Shown here one piece after another: positions 6,353 to 13,593 of a DNA stretch of 20,953 bases. The notes beneath the pieces were generated by a model. That model was not told the origin of the DNA. It saw only the letters and a program-made list of their open reading frames with translations, and searched no databases. The position numbers were made by a program, and so were the translations under genes. The stretch comes from an uncultured Clostridium sp. (GTDB lineage Bacteria; Bacillota; Clostridia; Lachnospirales; Lachnospiraceae), in contig URUZ01000037.1 of assembly GCA_900551225.1 (NCBI GenBank), positions 1 to 20,953 of the forward strand, read 5' to 3'. Position 1 is the first letter of the stretch; the number at the start of each line of letters is the position of its first letter.

Positions 6353-8341
6353 ATGGCGGAGATTTCTTTCAAGGGATACTGCTGGGCGGTGGGAACCACC
6401 AGCTACCGGACGGACCGGTTTAATCTGAATATTGAGCGGCAGCTGGCTATGATGAGCCGTTTCAGGGCCATGCCGGAGAACAGAGGGGTCTCCTGGAGCA
6501 GCAACAGCGCGTTCCAGGCGGCCTATTACAATTTCATGAAGTCCGAGGATTTTGTGAAGGGGGATGCGCCCAGGCCGGACAAGGATGCCAGGCAAAAGAC
6601 GTCGGGGCTGAAGGATATCGGCCTGATGGATGAGGAGCGGCATGTGACGGAGGCGGGGAAATCCCTGCTGGCGGTGACGGAGAGCCGGAATTTCACGCCG
6701 GACAATATTCTGGAGCTGCCTAAGGACAGCTTCATCTTCTTAAAGCAGCTGTTAAAGACCTCCAATGAGGTGGATGGTAAGACTGTCCGCCCGTTTATGG
6801 TGTTCTTGTATGTGGTATCGCAGCTGGGATATCTGACGAATGACGAGTTTACCTACCTTCTGCCCCTGTGCGTGGACCTGGAGACCACGGAGCGGGTGGT
6901 GGAGGAGATCAGGCGGTGCAGAGCCGGGCAGGAGCAGTTTGACGATATTATTCTGGCGGTGCTGATGAAGAAGGAGAATTATCAGGCTGCGTTGAATCTG
7001 CTGCTGACGGAGCCGGTGACCGAGGAGCTGGTCTGCACGGTGGGGATCAACCGGAAGAGCAAGAACTACGATAAGCCATATTTCAATATATACAGGGAGC
7101 TGGAGCGGGCTGTATTTGACCGGGATGAGACTGCGCCGTTCCGCCTTTTGAAGGCCACCTTAAAGCTGACCAACGCCAAGGTGGGCGGTGCCTGGAGGAA
7201 GCTGCTGTTTAAGACCAGCACAGAGGCGGCGGTGAAGTCCAGGAAGCTGGATTCCCTGAATCCCAATCCACTGGTGACGGCGAAAGACCGGGATATGTTC
7301 AAGGAGGAATTCTTCCGGGCCATGCATCTGATCAAGGCCAAGGCCACGCTGTCGGACTATTTTGATCTGAACAGGCGGTATTTTAAGGTGACGGACGTGG
7401 TGATCTTCGAGGACGGGAAGGTGCGGCTGGATGTGCTGCCCCAGTGCTTCTTCGGCGAGGCGGCGGGGGAATTGCCGGGGTATGCATTTACCCGCAGTGC
7501 AGACCTGGAGGCGAACATCTCCCTGGAGGCCATTGCCCCCTGTTTTGCCATCCGGGAAGAACGGCTCTATGAGCTGCTGAGCAAGGCGGTGGGGCAGACG
7601 GTGACGGACAGCCGGACCGCGAAGGAGATCCTGAAGGCCCAGCGCTATGCCAGGTTTGACCGTCTGGTGGAGAAACGGTTTACCGCCAAGGCACTGGTGG
7701 AGCTGATGGGAATGATGGAAAGACGCCAGGATGGGGAGATCCACCGTCTGGTGACAGACAATGCGGATATTCCCACCATTTACGAATATATTACAGCAGT
7801 GGCCTGGTACCGCTTAAGCGGCTGCAAGGGCAATGTGCTGGAGTTTATGAACCTGTCCCTGGAGGCGGATCTGCTGCCCAGGACCCACGCCGGCGGGGGC
7901 GAGGCGGATATCGTGTGGAAATATGAGGAGACGGCGGATTATCCGGCCCACACCCTGTTAATCGAGGCCACGCTGTCGGATAAATCAGGGCAGAGGCGCA
8001 TGGAGATGGAGCCGGTGTCCAGGCATCTGGGCGATTACCGGCTGGCCAGCGGGGAGGAGGAGGCATACTGTGTGTTTACCTCCACCAATGTGAACTACAA
8101 TGTAATCTCAGACTTCCGCCTGCGCAAAGACATGGTGTATTACAGCCCGGACGGCGCCAGGAATGTAAAGGGGCTGAAGATTCTGCCGCTGTATACGCAG
8201 CAGATTGCGGATCTTCTCCGGGCATCTGCAACCTACGGCCAGATTTACGGAATGTTTGCCAGGGCGTATGAGTCGGAGGAGGAGCCGAAGCCGTGGTATG
8301 AGCGGGAGATTGCGGCGGTGTGCAGAAACGGGAGCCTGTAG
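6353..8341 (+). CDS. AlwI/FokI-like Type IIS restriction endonuclease
   Basis: This is the probable endonuclease partner of the preceding double methylase. The start (YCWAVGTTSYRTDRFNLNIE) resembles the W-x-x-G-N/T-T-x-x-R opening of the AlwI family (AlwI, BstNBI, PleI and MlyI, whose members cut outside short asymmetric sites). The C-terminal part contains GGGEADIVW (E517, D519) and then LLIEATL (E538, T540). I read this as a PD-(D/E)XK variant, D-x18-E-x-T, with Thr where Lys is usual. The central 450 residues have no motif I can name and probably hold the DNA-recognition domains. At 662 aa it is long for the family. GGAGG at 6343-6347 lies inside the end of the methylase gene, five bases before the ATG, so translation is coupled. 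No terminator follows before the next gene. The R-M assignment is firm from context; the AlwI family name is less certain. Confidence 0.75.
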   Translation: MAEISFKGYCWAVGTTSYRTDRFNLNIERQLAMMSRFRAMPENRGVSWSSNSAFQAAYYNFMKSEDFVKGDAPRPDKDARQKTSGLKDIGLMDEERHVTEAGKSLLAVTESRNFTPDNILELPKDSFIFLKQLLKTSNEVDGKTVRPFMVFLYVVSQLGYLTNDEFTYLLPLCVDLETTERVVEEIRRCRAGQEQFDDIILAVLMKKENYQAALNLLLTEPVTEELVCTVGINRKSKNYDKPYFNIYRELERAVFDRDETAPFRLLKATLKLTNAKVGGAWRKLLFKTSTEAAVKSRKLDSLNPNPLVTAKDRDMFKEEFFRAMHLIKAKATLSDYFDLNRRYFKVTDVVIFEDGKVRLDVLPQCFFGEAAGELPGYAFTRSADLEANISLEAIAPCFAIREERLYELLSKAVGQTVTDSRTAKEILKAQRYARFDRLVEKRFTAKALVELMGMMERRQDGEIHRLVTDNADIPTIYEYITAVAWYRLSGCKGNVLEFMNLSLEADLLPRTHAGGGEADIVWKYEETADYPAHTLLIEATLSDKSGQRRMEMEPVSRHLGDYRLASGEEEAYCVFTSTNVNYNVISDFRLRKDMVYYSPDGARNVKGLKILPLYTQQIADLLRASATYGQIYGMFARAYESEEEPKPWYEREIAAVCRNGSL

Positions 8342-8470
8342 TGGGCTGGGAAGGATATGAGGGCGGCTGCAGCGGATGCAGGGCGCTTCCCGGAGCGGGC
8401 AGCAGAAGCCGGCCCAGAGCCCTCACTGGTCCGGAGCGCAGGCCAGGCAAGAACAGAGAGAGGAGAGACT

Positions 8471-9367
8471 ATGCCATATCAGATCAGACTTGCTTGCAAC
8501 TATTATGAGGAAACAGCGGAGCTGGTCCGCCAGGGAAAGATTGACATTGATGCCTTCAAATACCCCTCCCTTGGGTTCCAGATGAAGGTATTTGACGATC
8601 CCACGATGGAGACGTATGAGCGTTGGATTCAGGAGACCCAGAGGCTGCGCCCGGTGATGATTCATGGGCTGGGGCAGCGGGGCAATGATATTGGGGCAGA
8701 GGATTTCCGGGAGAAGTTCAGCCCTGACACAGCCCGGCGTATCTTCAGCCTGGCTGGAGTGAAGGGGGCTTCCCTGCATCTGTGCGGCGGGGATACCGGT
8801 TATACAGCGGCCCGGCGGAAACAGATCATACTGGATAATATTTCTTTTCTAAAGGATTCCCTGGGTAAGCTGGAGTTTTTATCCCTGGAAAATGTGGACG
8901 GCAATCCATTTTCGGACCTGTTTTATAATGATGTGTGTGTACAGCCGGACTTTATCCGGGAGATTGTGGAGGAGGCGGATGTTGACTTCCTGCTGGATAT
9001 CAGCCACGCCTACGGTTCAGCCACACAGCTGGATATGGATGTGAGGGAGTATATCAGCCGCCTGCCCCTGAACCGGCTGTATGAAATCCATATCAACGGG
9101 TGGATGCGCACGGAAACCGGGCTGATGGCCCACACCAAGATCCACCCGGAGGGATACAAGCTGCTGGGGGAGGTGGTGGAGCACTGCTGGAAGGGCGGGG
9201 AGGCGGCCGGTTGTTCAGGGACGCGCTACGTCACTCTGGAGTATGGCCGGGGAGATGACAGGCTGAAGGCCGGGATTCCGCTGATGAGGGAAGGCCGGAT
9301 CAATGAGCTGGCAATGGAAGAGATGACTGAGCAGATTGCAAATCTGAATATGCTGCTGCGGTCTTAA
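8471..9367 (+). CDS. TIM-barrel metalloenzyme resembling DUF692/MNIO family
   Basis: This is a predicted TIM-barrel enzyme of 298 aa. Likely metal ligands appear in order: H65 (MIHGLG), H103 (SLHLCGG), E140-N141 (SLENVDG), D176-x2-H179 (LLDISHAYG), E205-x-H207 (YEIHINGW), H221/H225 (HTKIHPEG) and E257 (TLEYGRGD). This order and spacing resemble the multinuclear non-heme iron oxidases (DUF692; MbnB, TglH), which modify cysteine-containing peptides, often with a partner protein. A xylose-isomerase-like sugar isomerase is the main alternative. I see no partner and no Cys-rich precursor peptide nearby. The start at 8471 is chosen because AGGAG lies at 8461-8465; the open frame runs 38 codons further upstream but is Ala/Arg-rich and lacks a ribosome site. 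The 129 bases before it (8342-8470) hold no clear promoter or terminator, so it may be co-transcribed with the R-M genes. Confidence 0.75.
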   Translation: MPYQIRLACNYYEETAELVRQGKIDIDAFKYPSLGFQMKVFDDPTMETYERWIQETQRLRPVMIHGLGQRGNDIGAEDFREKFSPDTARRIFSLAGVKGASLHLCGGDTGYTAARRKQIILDNISFLKDSLGKLEFLSLENVDGNPFSDLFYNDVCVQPDFIREIVEEADVDFLLDISHAYGSATQLDMDVREYISRLPLNRLYEIHINGWMRTETGLMAHTKIHPEGYKLLGEVVEHCWKGGEAAGCSGTRYVTLEYGRGDDRLKAGIPLMREGRINELAMEEMTEQIANLNMLLRS

Positions 9368-9398
9368 CGTGGTCTTAATGCAGTCATAAAGTTTAACG

Positions 9399-9464
9399 AA
9401 GGAACGGCAATATATGAAGGAGCGTTTTCGATTCAGCTCATTCATATACTGCCGTCCTTTTTTT
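9399..9464 (+). terminator. Terminator between convergent genes
   Basis: A stem of about 19 bp (AAGGAACGGCAATATATGAA with TTCATATACTGCCGTCCTT, one bulge and one mismatch) is followed by a run of seven T on the plus strand. It ends the DUF692-like transcript. The stem would also form in the opposing amidase transcript, where the trailing T-run is poor. Confidence 0.85.
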
Positions 9465-9471
9465 GCGGTGG

Positions 9472-10716
9472 CTACAGGCGCTTGCCAGGAAAGCTTTCCA
9501 CCATGTCAGTACATAGCTCCGCCAGAGACAGGTCACTGCCTCTTGGGCCGATCAGCGTGGTGCCAAGGGGAACGTCATATTGTTCCACCAGGGGCAGCGT
9601 AATCTGGGGCGTGCAGGACAGGGGCGAAACGCAGAGAAGGGAGGTGGACTGCAGGCGGGTGGCGTTGATCTCCTCCAGCGGAGCACTTCTGAGTGGGGCA
9701 ACAGAGGCGGCGGTGGGCATGCACAGGACGCAGTCCTCGGACAGCAGCTGATCCAGGCGGTCTATGATGCGCCGGCGCTGCTCATAGGCTGCCCTGTATT
9801 CCCGCAGCGTGATGGTGGAGGCCCATTCCAGCCGTTCCTTGGGGCCGCGGGACAGGCGGGGACGGTATTTCCTGATCCAGCCGCCATAGCTTTCCCACAC
9901 CTCGTAGCCCTGGATAATGCGGAATATTTCCACCCATTGATCCAGCCCCTCAGGACATACGGTGACATTCTCCACAGAGGCCAGGCGGCCCCCGATGTGT
10001 TCCACAGCGGGCTTCAGAGCCTGGGCCACGTCCTGGTTGACCGCGCCGAAGCAGTCTGCGGCCACCAGCAGCTTCCTGAAGGAAGTCTTTTTCTTGTCCT
10101 CGCCCAGCATGACCCGGGCCACACGTTTGAAGGTGCCGGGGCTGCTGCTGACGAATCCCAGCACATCCATGCTTGCGCAGTAGGGCGCCTCGCCGTCAGA
10201 GGGAACCCGCTTATAGGTGGGGCGCATCCCAAGGACCCCGTTGTAGCTGGCAGGTACCCGGACAGAGCCAAGGCAGTCGCTGCCCAGGGCAAAATCAACC
10301 AGTCCGCCTGCCGTGGCCGCCGCGGAGCCGCTGGAAGATCCGCCGGTAAAACGCCTTGGGTCATGGGGATTGAAGGGGGAACCGTAATTCCAGTTTTCGC
10401 CGCTGATGCTGAAGCACAGCTCGTCGCAGATGGTTTTGCCCACAAGGTCAGCGCCTTCATCCAGCAGGCGGGCCACAATGCTGGTGGTAAATTCATCGGG
10501 GCCATGGGTGCGGAGCCAGTCAGGATGGCCGTTGCCGCAGGTGCTTCCCAACACCTTAAAGACATCCTTGATTGCAAATACCAGGCCGGACAGAGCGCCG
10601 CTGCCGGAACCCTGCAGAGCAATGTGGTTCTCTCTGACAAAGGCCTGTAGCACGTCATAAGGCGGTTCAGGGGAAACGCTGAGTCTTGGGTTATTCAGCA
10701 TGTTAATTGAAAGCAT
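9472..10716 (-). CDS. Amidase signature family hydrolase (AMI1-like)
   Basis: This is a cytoplasmic Ser-cisSer-Lys amidase of 414 aa. The proposed triad is K50 (FAIKDVF), S127 (GGSSSGSAAA) and S151 (GSDCLGSVRVPAS). The spacings of 77 and 24 residues fit the family. The block GNGHPDWLRTH after the Lys resembles plant indole-3-acetamide hydrolase AMI1 more than GatA. The usual D-x-G-G-S around the nucleophile is D-C-L-G-S here. The substrate is unknown; an aryl or alkyl amide is plausible, as is a ureide or other nitrogen compound given the PucR neighbour. The start at 10716 is chosen for the AAGGAGG site 8-9 bases upstream; a longer frame upstream has no such site. It lies downstream of the PucR gene on the same strand with a 165-bp gap containing its own promoter. 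Confidence 0.88.
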   Translation of the reverse strand: MLSINMLNNPRLSVSPEPPYDVLQAFVRENHIALQGSGSGALSGLVFAIKDVFKVLGSTCGNGHPDWLRTHGPDEFTTSIVARLLDEGADLVGKTICDELCFSISGENWNYGSPFNPHDPRRFTGGSSSGSAAATAGGLVDFALGSDCLGSVRVPASYNGVLGMRPTYKRVPSDGEAPYCASMDVLGFVSSSPGTFKRVARVMLGEDKKKTSFRKLLVAADCFGAVNQDVAQALKPAVEHIGGRLASVENVTVCPEGLDQWVEIFRIIQGYEVWESYGGWIRKYRPRLSRGPKERLEWASTITLREYRAAYEQRRRIIDRLDQLLSEDCVLCMPTAASVAPLRSAPLEEINATRLQSTSLLCVSPLSCTPQITLPLVEQYDVPLGTTLIGPRGSDLSLAELCTDMVESFPGKRL

Positions 10717-10785
10717 ATGGAAATTCCTCCTTTTCCTGTGATAGTGGTGAATTCTGACGGGACTCAATAGATATGTATGATGTCA

Positions 10786-10814
10786 AGTATAAGGAAATCA
10801 GCGTTCAATGTCAT
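10786..10814 (-). promoter_or_regulatory. Promoter of the amidase gene
   Basis: Read on the minus strand, -35 ATGACA (10809-10814) and -10 TATACT (10786-10791) are exactly 17 bp apart, each 5 of 6 to consensus. The start site would lie about 60 bases upstream of the amidase start codon. Confidence 0.6.
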
Positions 10815-10816
10815 TG
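10806..10816. promoter_or_regulatory. Palindrome on the amidase -35 box, candidate operator
   Basis: CAATG-T-CATTG is an exact 5-1-5 palindrome spanning the -35 of the amidase promoter. It could be the binding site for the PucR-type regulator encoded just upstream; there is no direct evidence. Confidence 0.3.
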
Positions 10817-10881
10817 GAAGAAGTTACAGATTGGGGCCGGATTGATTGTGCGCCAAGCCCAAGCAGCCCGGGCAGACTGCC

Positions 10882-12564
10882 TCAGGCGCGTTCCAGCTTC
10901 AGCGCCAGCAGCGCCACCTGGTATTCCAGCATCCTGGACGGACTGGTAAAATCGTCCTTTAAAATGTCCTTTATCTTATCCAGCCGGTAGATGTAGGTAT
11001 TGCGGTGGATGTACATGCATTTGGCGGCCTCGGTTATATTACCCGACACGGAAAAATAGGTATCCAGGGTCTGCAGAAGCCGGGTTCCGTTTTCTTTGTC
11101 ATAGGAGATCAGCCCGCCCAGACATTTTCTTCCAAATTCGGACAAATGCTGCCGGTCTATATTTTTGTCCAGCAGATGCAGCACCGCGTAGTCTTTTACA
11201 CAGACGATGGGATGCCTGGAACCGGAGTCCCGGAACAGCCGGACGGTCTGCTGCACCTCGGCAAATGCATCCGAGATCTGGGTGATGCCGGTTACATCGC
11301 CGATGACCACCACCAGGGGACTCCCTGTGAAATAGGGGGCCAGGCCCTCGTGCAGGTCCTCGGCCAGCCGGCGCACTTTCTTTTCGTGGGCCTCGGGATC
11401 ATCACAGGCCTCTAACAGCAGGATCGTCTGGGTACTGTGGGGGATACAGATGGCCGTCACGTCCGACTGCCGGGCAATCTGTTTGCACAGCTCCACACAG
11501 CGTTTGGACTGCGCGTTCAGCTGCTGCTGGTTCATCAGCCGGTCCTCAGGGGCGCTCCAGTCATAGCGGATCAGCATACAGCAGTATTTGCTCTTTAGAT
11601 TGAGGCCGTGTAATTCAGCCAGGGAGCGGATGGCGGCCAGGGATTCAATGTTGCCTGACAGCAGGTCATCGAAAAAGTCCCGTTTGATCCTGACCTTGAT
11701 CTCCTCCAGCTCCCTGGCGCGCAGGCGCTCGATGGCCACGCTCAGCGCTACCTGTTCCAGGGCGATATAGTCGGTGGAATCCAGGGTTCTGGCTGTCTCC
11801 CACACCAGGATATAGCCGTATACATCACTGTCATAAGCCGGGACCGGCATGATCCGGCATATGACATGCTGCCCGCCCGGCAGGCAGAGCTGTCTGGTGA
11901 TGGTCTTGCGGAACTGATCCAGGGACTCGGGCATACTGTCCGTGAATTCCGGGGGCAGCACAGCGGATTTGTGGCGGATGGAGATCACCTCATTGACTGG
12001 AATGGGGTTCTGGGGACAATCTTCCAGGCAGAGCAGGCGCCAGCTGCTGTCGAAGATCAGGATGGGATTACAGAGAAAGCCCACCGCGATGCGCGCAATC
12101 TCATTCAGCCGCCCTGATTTCAGGGTTGCCTTGGTCAATTCCCTGTGTATTACCAATGCCTGTTCCATCCTGTTTCTGTCCGAAAGGTTGATATTCCTGT
12201 TCACAAGAGAGCTGATGGTGGATAAGGAATAGCCAAAGGGGAGCTGAATCAGCGGAAAATCCAGATCCTCCGCCTCCTCCACCATGCAGGAGGGAAAACC
12301 GGCCAGATAACGGTTGATCTTGATCCCCAGCCCAGAGCAGCCGATCTCCGACAGCCTTCTGACAACCTTTCTCTGCAGGGCTTCATCATCTTTAAAGATA
12401 TAACCCGTGGACAGCAGGAATTCGCCCGTAGCCAGCCAGTCAAATGTATCAGGATTGTCCATGATGTTGGTGCAGGAGATCTCATTGCCAACCCCTCCTG
12501 CGCCCGCCACCAGCCGGATCTCTTTTATGTCGGCTGTTTTCAGCAAATCAGCGATTGTGTACAT
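10882..12564 (-). CDS. PucR family transcriptional regulator
   Basis: This is a DNA-binding regulator of 560 aa. Residues about 5-125 match the PucR N-terminal ligand-sensing domain (MYTIADLL, then NIMDNPDTFDWLATGEFLLS and the region up to GYSLSTISSLVN). The middle (about 290-430) has the CdaR/GGDEF-like character of this family. The C-terminus (about 490-550; FSVSGNITEAAKCMYIHRNT then YIYRLDKI) is the PucR HTH. Relatives control purine, allantoin or amino-acid use in response to a small molecule. The amidase downstream on the same strand is the obvious candidate target. AGGAGG nine bases upstream fixes the start. It is transcribed divergently from the TRIC gene with a shared 164-bp control region. 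Confidence 0.92.
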   Translation of the reverse strand: MYTIADLLKTADIKEIRLVAGAGGVGNEISCTNIMDNPDTFDWLATGEFLLSTGYIFKDDEALQRKVVRRLSEIGCSGLGIKINRYLAGFPSCMVEEAEDLDFPLIQLPFGYSLSTISSLVNRNINLSDRNRMEQALVIHRELTKATLKSGRLNEIARIAVGFLCNPILIFDSSWRLLCLEDCPQNPIPVNEVISIRHKSAVLPPEFTDSMPESLDQFRKTITRQLCLPGGQHVICRIMPVPAYDSDVYGYILVWETARTLDSTDYIALEQVALSVAIERLRARELEEIKVRIKRDFFDDLLSGNIESLAAIRSLAELHGLNLKSKYCCMLIRYDWSAPEDRLMNQQQLNAQSKRCVELCKQIARQSDVTAICIPHSTQTILLLEACDDPEAHEKKVRRLAEDLHEGLAPYFTGSPLVVVIGDVTGITQISDAFAEVQQTVRLFRDSGSRHPIVCVKDYAVLHLLDKNIDRQHLSEFGRKCLGGLISYDKENGTRLLQTLDTYFSVSGNITEAAKCMYIHRNTYIYRLDKIKDILKDDFTSPSRMLEYQVALLALKLERA

Positions 12565-12596
12565 AGCCTGTTCCTCCTTGTATAGTCAATATAACT

Positions 12597-12625
12597 ACCA
12601 TATTTTGATTTCACTAAAATGTCAA
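12597..12625 (-). promoter_or_regulatory. Promoter of the PucR-type gene
   Basis: On the minus strand, a perfect -35 TTGACA (12620-12625) is 17 bp from TATGGT (12597-12602). The start site would lie about 25 bases upstream of the start codon. Confidence 0.6.
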
Positions 12626-12651
12626 GATGTTTACAAGCTGTTAAAAGATAC

Positions 12652-12678
12652 TTGACATGCTCTGTTTTATCGTATAAT
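12652..12678 (+). promoter_or_regulatory. Promoter of the TRIC channel gene
   Basis: A perfect -35 TTGACA (12652-12657) is followed by TATAATAT from 12673. The spacer is 15 bp to TATAAT or 17 bp to TAATAT. The expected start site near 12685 argues against a coding start at the TTG at 12687 and for the ATG at 12729. Confidence 0.65.
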
Positions 12679-12728
12679 ATCTTGTTTTGGATTATACAGA
12701 TGATGAAATGTACGGAGGATATAGGGAA

Positions 12729-13418
12729 ATGCTGGGTAATATAACCATATTTTTTATTATAGAAATGATCGGGACAGTGGCATTCGCCTCATCGGGGGCC
12801 ATGGTGGCGATCAAGAAGGAGCTGGATCTGCTGGGGGTTGTGGTGCTGGGGGTGACCACGGCTGTGGGCGGCGGAATGCTGCGGGACATGATCCTGGGAA
12901 ATGTTCCCCCAGCCCTTTTCACCAACCCGGTCTATGTGATCGCAGGATTTCTGACTGTGCTGGCCCTCTTTGCGGTGGTCAGGCTGAACCAGAGGATATT
13001 GGAGAGCCGTTCCATTGAGATGTATGAAAAGGTGATGAATATCTTTGATGCTGTGGGACTGGGCGCATTCACTGTAACCGGAATCAACACCGCGGTCATG
13101 GCCGGATACGGAGATTATCATTTTCTGGCAGCATTTCTGGGAGTGCTCACCGGTGTGGGCGGCGGTGTGCTGCGGGATATCATGGCAGGACAGACGCCCT
13201 ACATCCTGCGGAAGCATTTTTATGCCTGTGCGTCCATCATCGGCGCCATCACCTATGTGACCCTTCTGGGGATGACGGATATTGACCTGGCGGTGGTGGT
13301 CAGCGCCTGCCTGGTGGTGGTGATCCGGCTGCTGGCCACGCGGTACTGCTGGAATCTGCCCAAGGCCACCAGGAAGGTGAAGGGGGAGGCTGCGGACCAG
13401 GCGGATCAAACAGAATAG
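12729..13418 (+). CDS. TRIC-type cation channel family membrane protein (UPF0126)
   Basis: This is an inner-membrane protein of 229 aa with about seven hydrophobic segments, typical of bacterial TRIC (trimeric intracellular cation) channel homologues. Two internal repeats carry the family signature G-G-G-x-x-R-D: VGGGMLRDMILG at 47-57 and VGGGVLRDIMAG at 143-154. Each is followed by a Pro-containing loop (NVPPALF, QTPYILR). Bacterial homologues conduct monovalent cations. The C-terminal end (KVKGEAADQADQTE) is charged and probably cytoplasmic. GGAGG at 12714-12718 selects the ATG at 12729. The gene is monocistronic, with its own promoter and a terminator 22 bases after the stop. Confidence 0.9.
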   Translation: MLGNITIFFIIEMIGTVAFASSGAMVAIKKELDLLGVVVLGVTTAVGGGMLRDMILGNVPPALFTNPVYVIAGFLTVLALFAVVRLNQRILESRSIEMYEKVMNIFDAVGLGAFTVTGINTAVMAGYGDYHFLAAFLGVLTGVGGGVLRDIMAGQTPYILRKHFYACASIIGAITYVTLLGMTDIDLAVVVSACLVVVIRLLATRYCWNLPKATRKVKGEAADQADQTE

Positions 13419-13440
13419 CGGTTATATAGCGGTTATATAG

Positions 13441-13482
13441 AAGCAGCGGACATTTCCATGATGTGAATGTCCGCTGCTTTTT
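13441..13482 (+). terminator. Rho-independent terminator after the TRIC gene
   Basis: A perfect 14-bp stem (AAGCAGCGGACATT with AATGTCCGCTGCTT) around an 11-base loop is followed by TTTTT. A short direct repeat, AGCGGTTATAT twice, lies between the stop codon and the stem. Confidence 0.92.
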
Positions 13483-13498
13483 AAAATTTTGGATATTG

Positions 13499-13537
13499 TG
13501 CAAAATGATGGATTATAATGTGTAAACATATTTTGCA
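13499..13537. promoter_or_regulatory. Inverted repeat upstream of the sensor kinase gene, candidate operator
   Basis: TGCAAAAT (13499-13506) and ATTTTGCA (13530-13537) are exact 8-bp inverted repeats 23 bases apart. The right arm overlaps the -35 box of the kinase promoter. A smaller repeat, ATGT-GTAA-ACAT, lies inside. Such geometry fits a regulator binding two half-sites. Confidence 0.4.
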
Positions 13538-13560
13538 TTATTACATTTTCATGATATAAT
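13533..13560 (+). promoter_or_regulatory. Promoter of the two-component operon
   Basis: -35 TTGCAT (13533-13538) and a perfect -10 TATAAT (13555-13560) are separated by 16 bp in AT-rich sequence just upstream of the kinase gene. Confidence 0.65.
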
Positions 13561-13593
13561 ACAGAAAAATACAGAAAGAGGAACCGTTGGGAT

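Noticed and set aside
4137..8341. R-M genes as a recently mobile island
   Set aside because: No integrase, transposase, tRNA end or flanking direct repeats were seen, and base use looks like that of the neighbours. Transfer is possible but not supported by the sequence.
8357..8470. N-terminal extension of the DUF692-like protein, or a separate small peptide gene (possible MNIO precursor)
   Set aside because: The 38 codons are Ala/Arg/Glu-rich, contain no Cys, lack a start signal and run straight into the real start, which has AGGAG ten bases upstream of its ATG.
9580..10650. Long plus-strand open frame opposite the amidase
   Set aside because: The minus strand has full amidase motifs, a ribosome site and a promoter. 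The plus-strand product has no recognisable features and no ribosome site.
12687..12728. TTG start for the TRIC channel gene
   Set aside because: It lies at or within a few bases of the predicted transcription start and has no ribosome site. The ATG at 12729 has GGAGG at proper distance and begins the first membrane segment.
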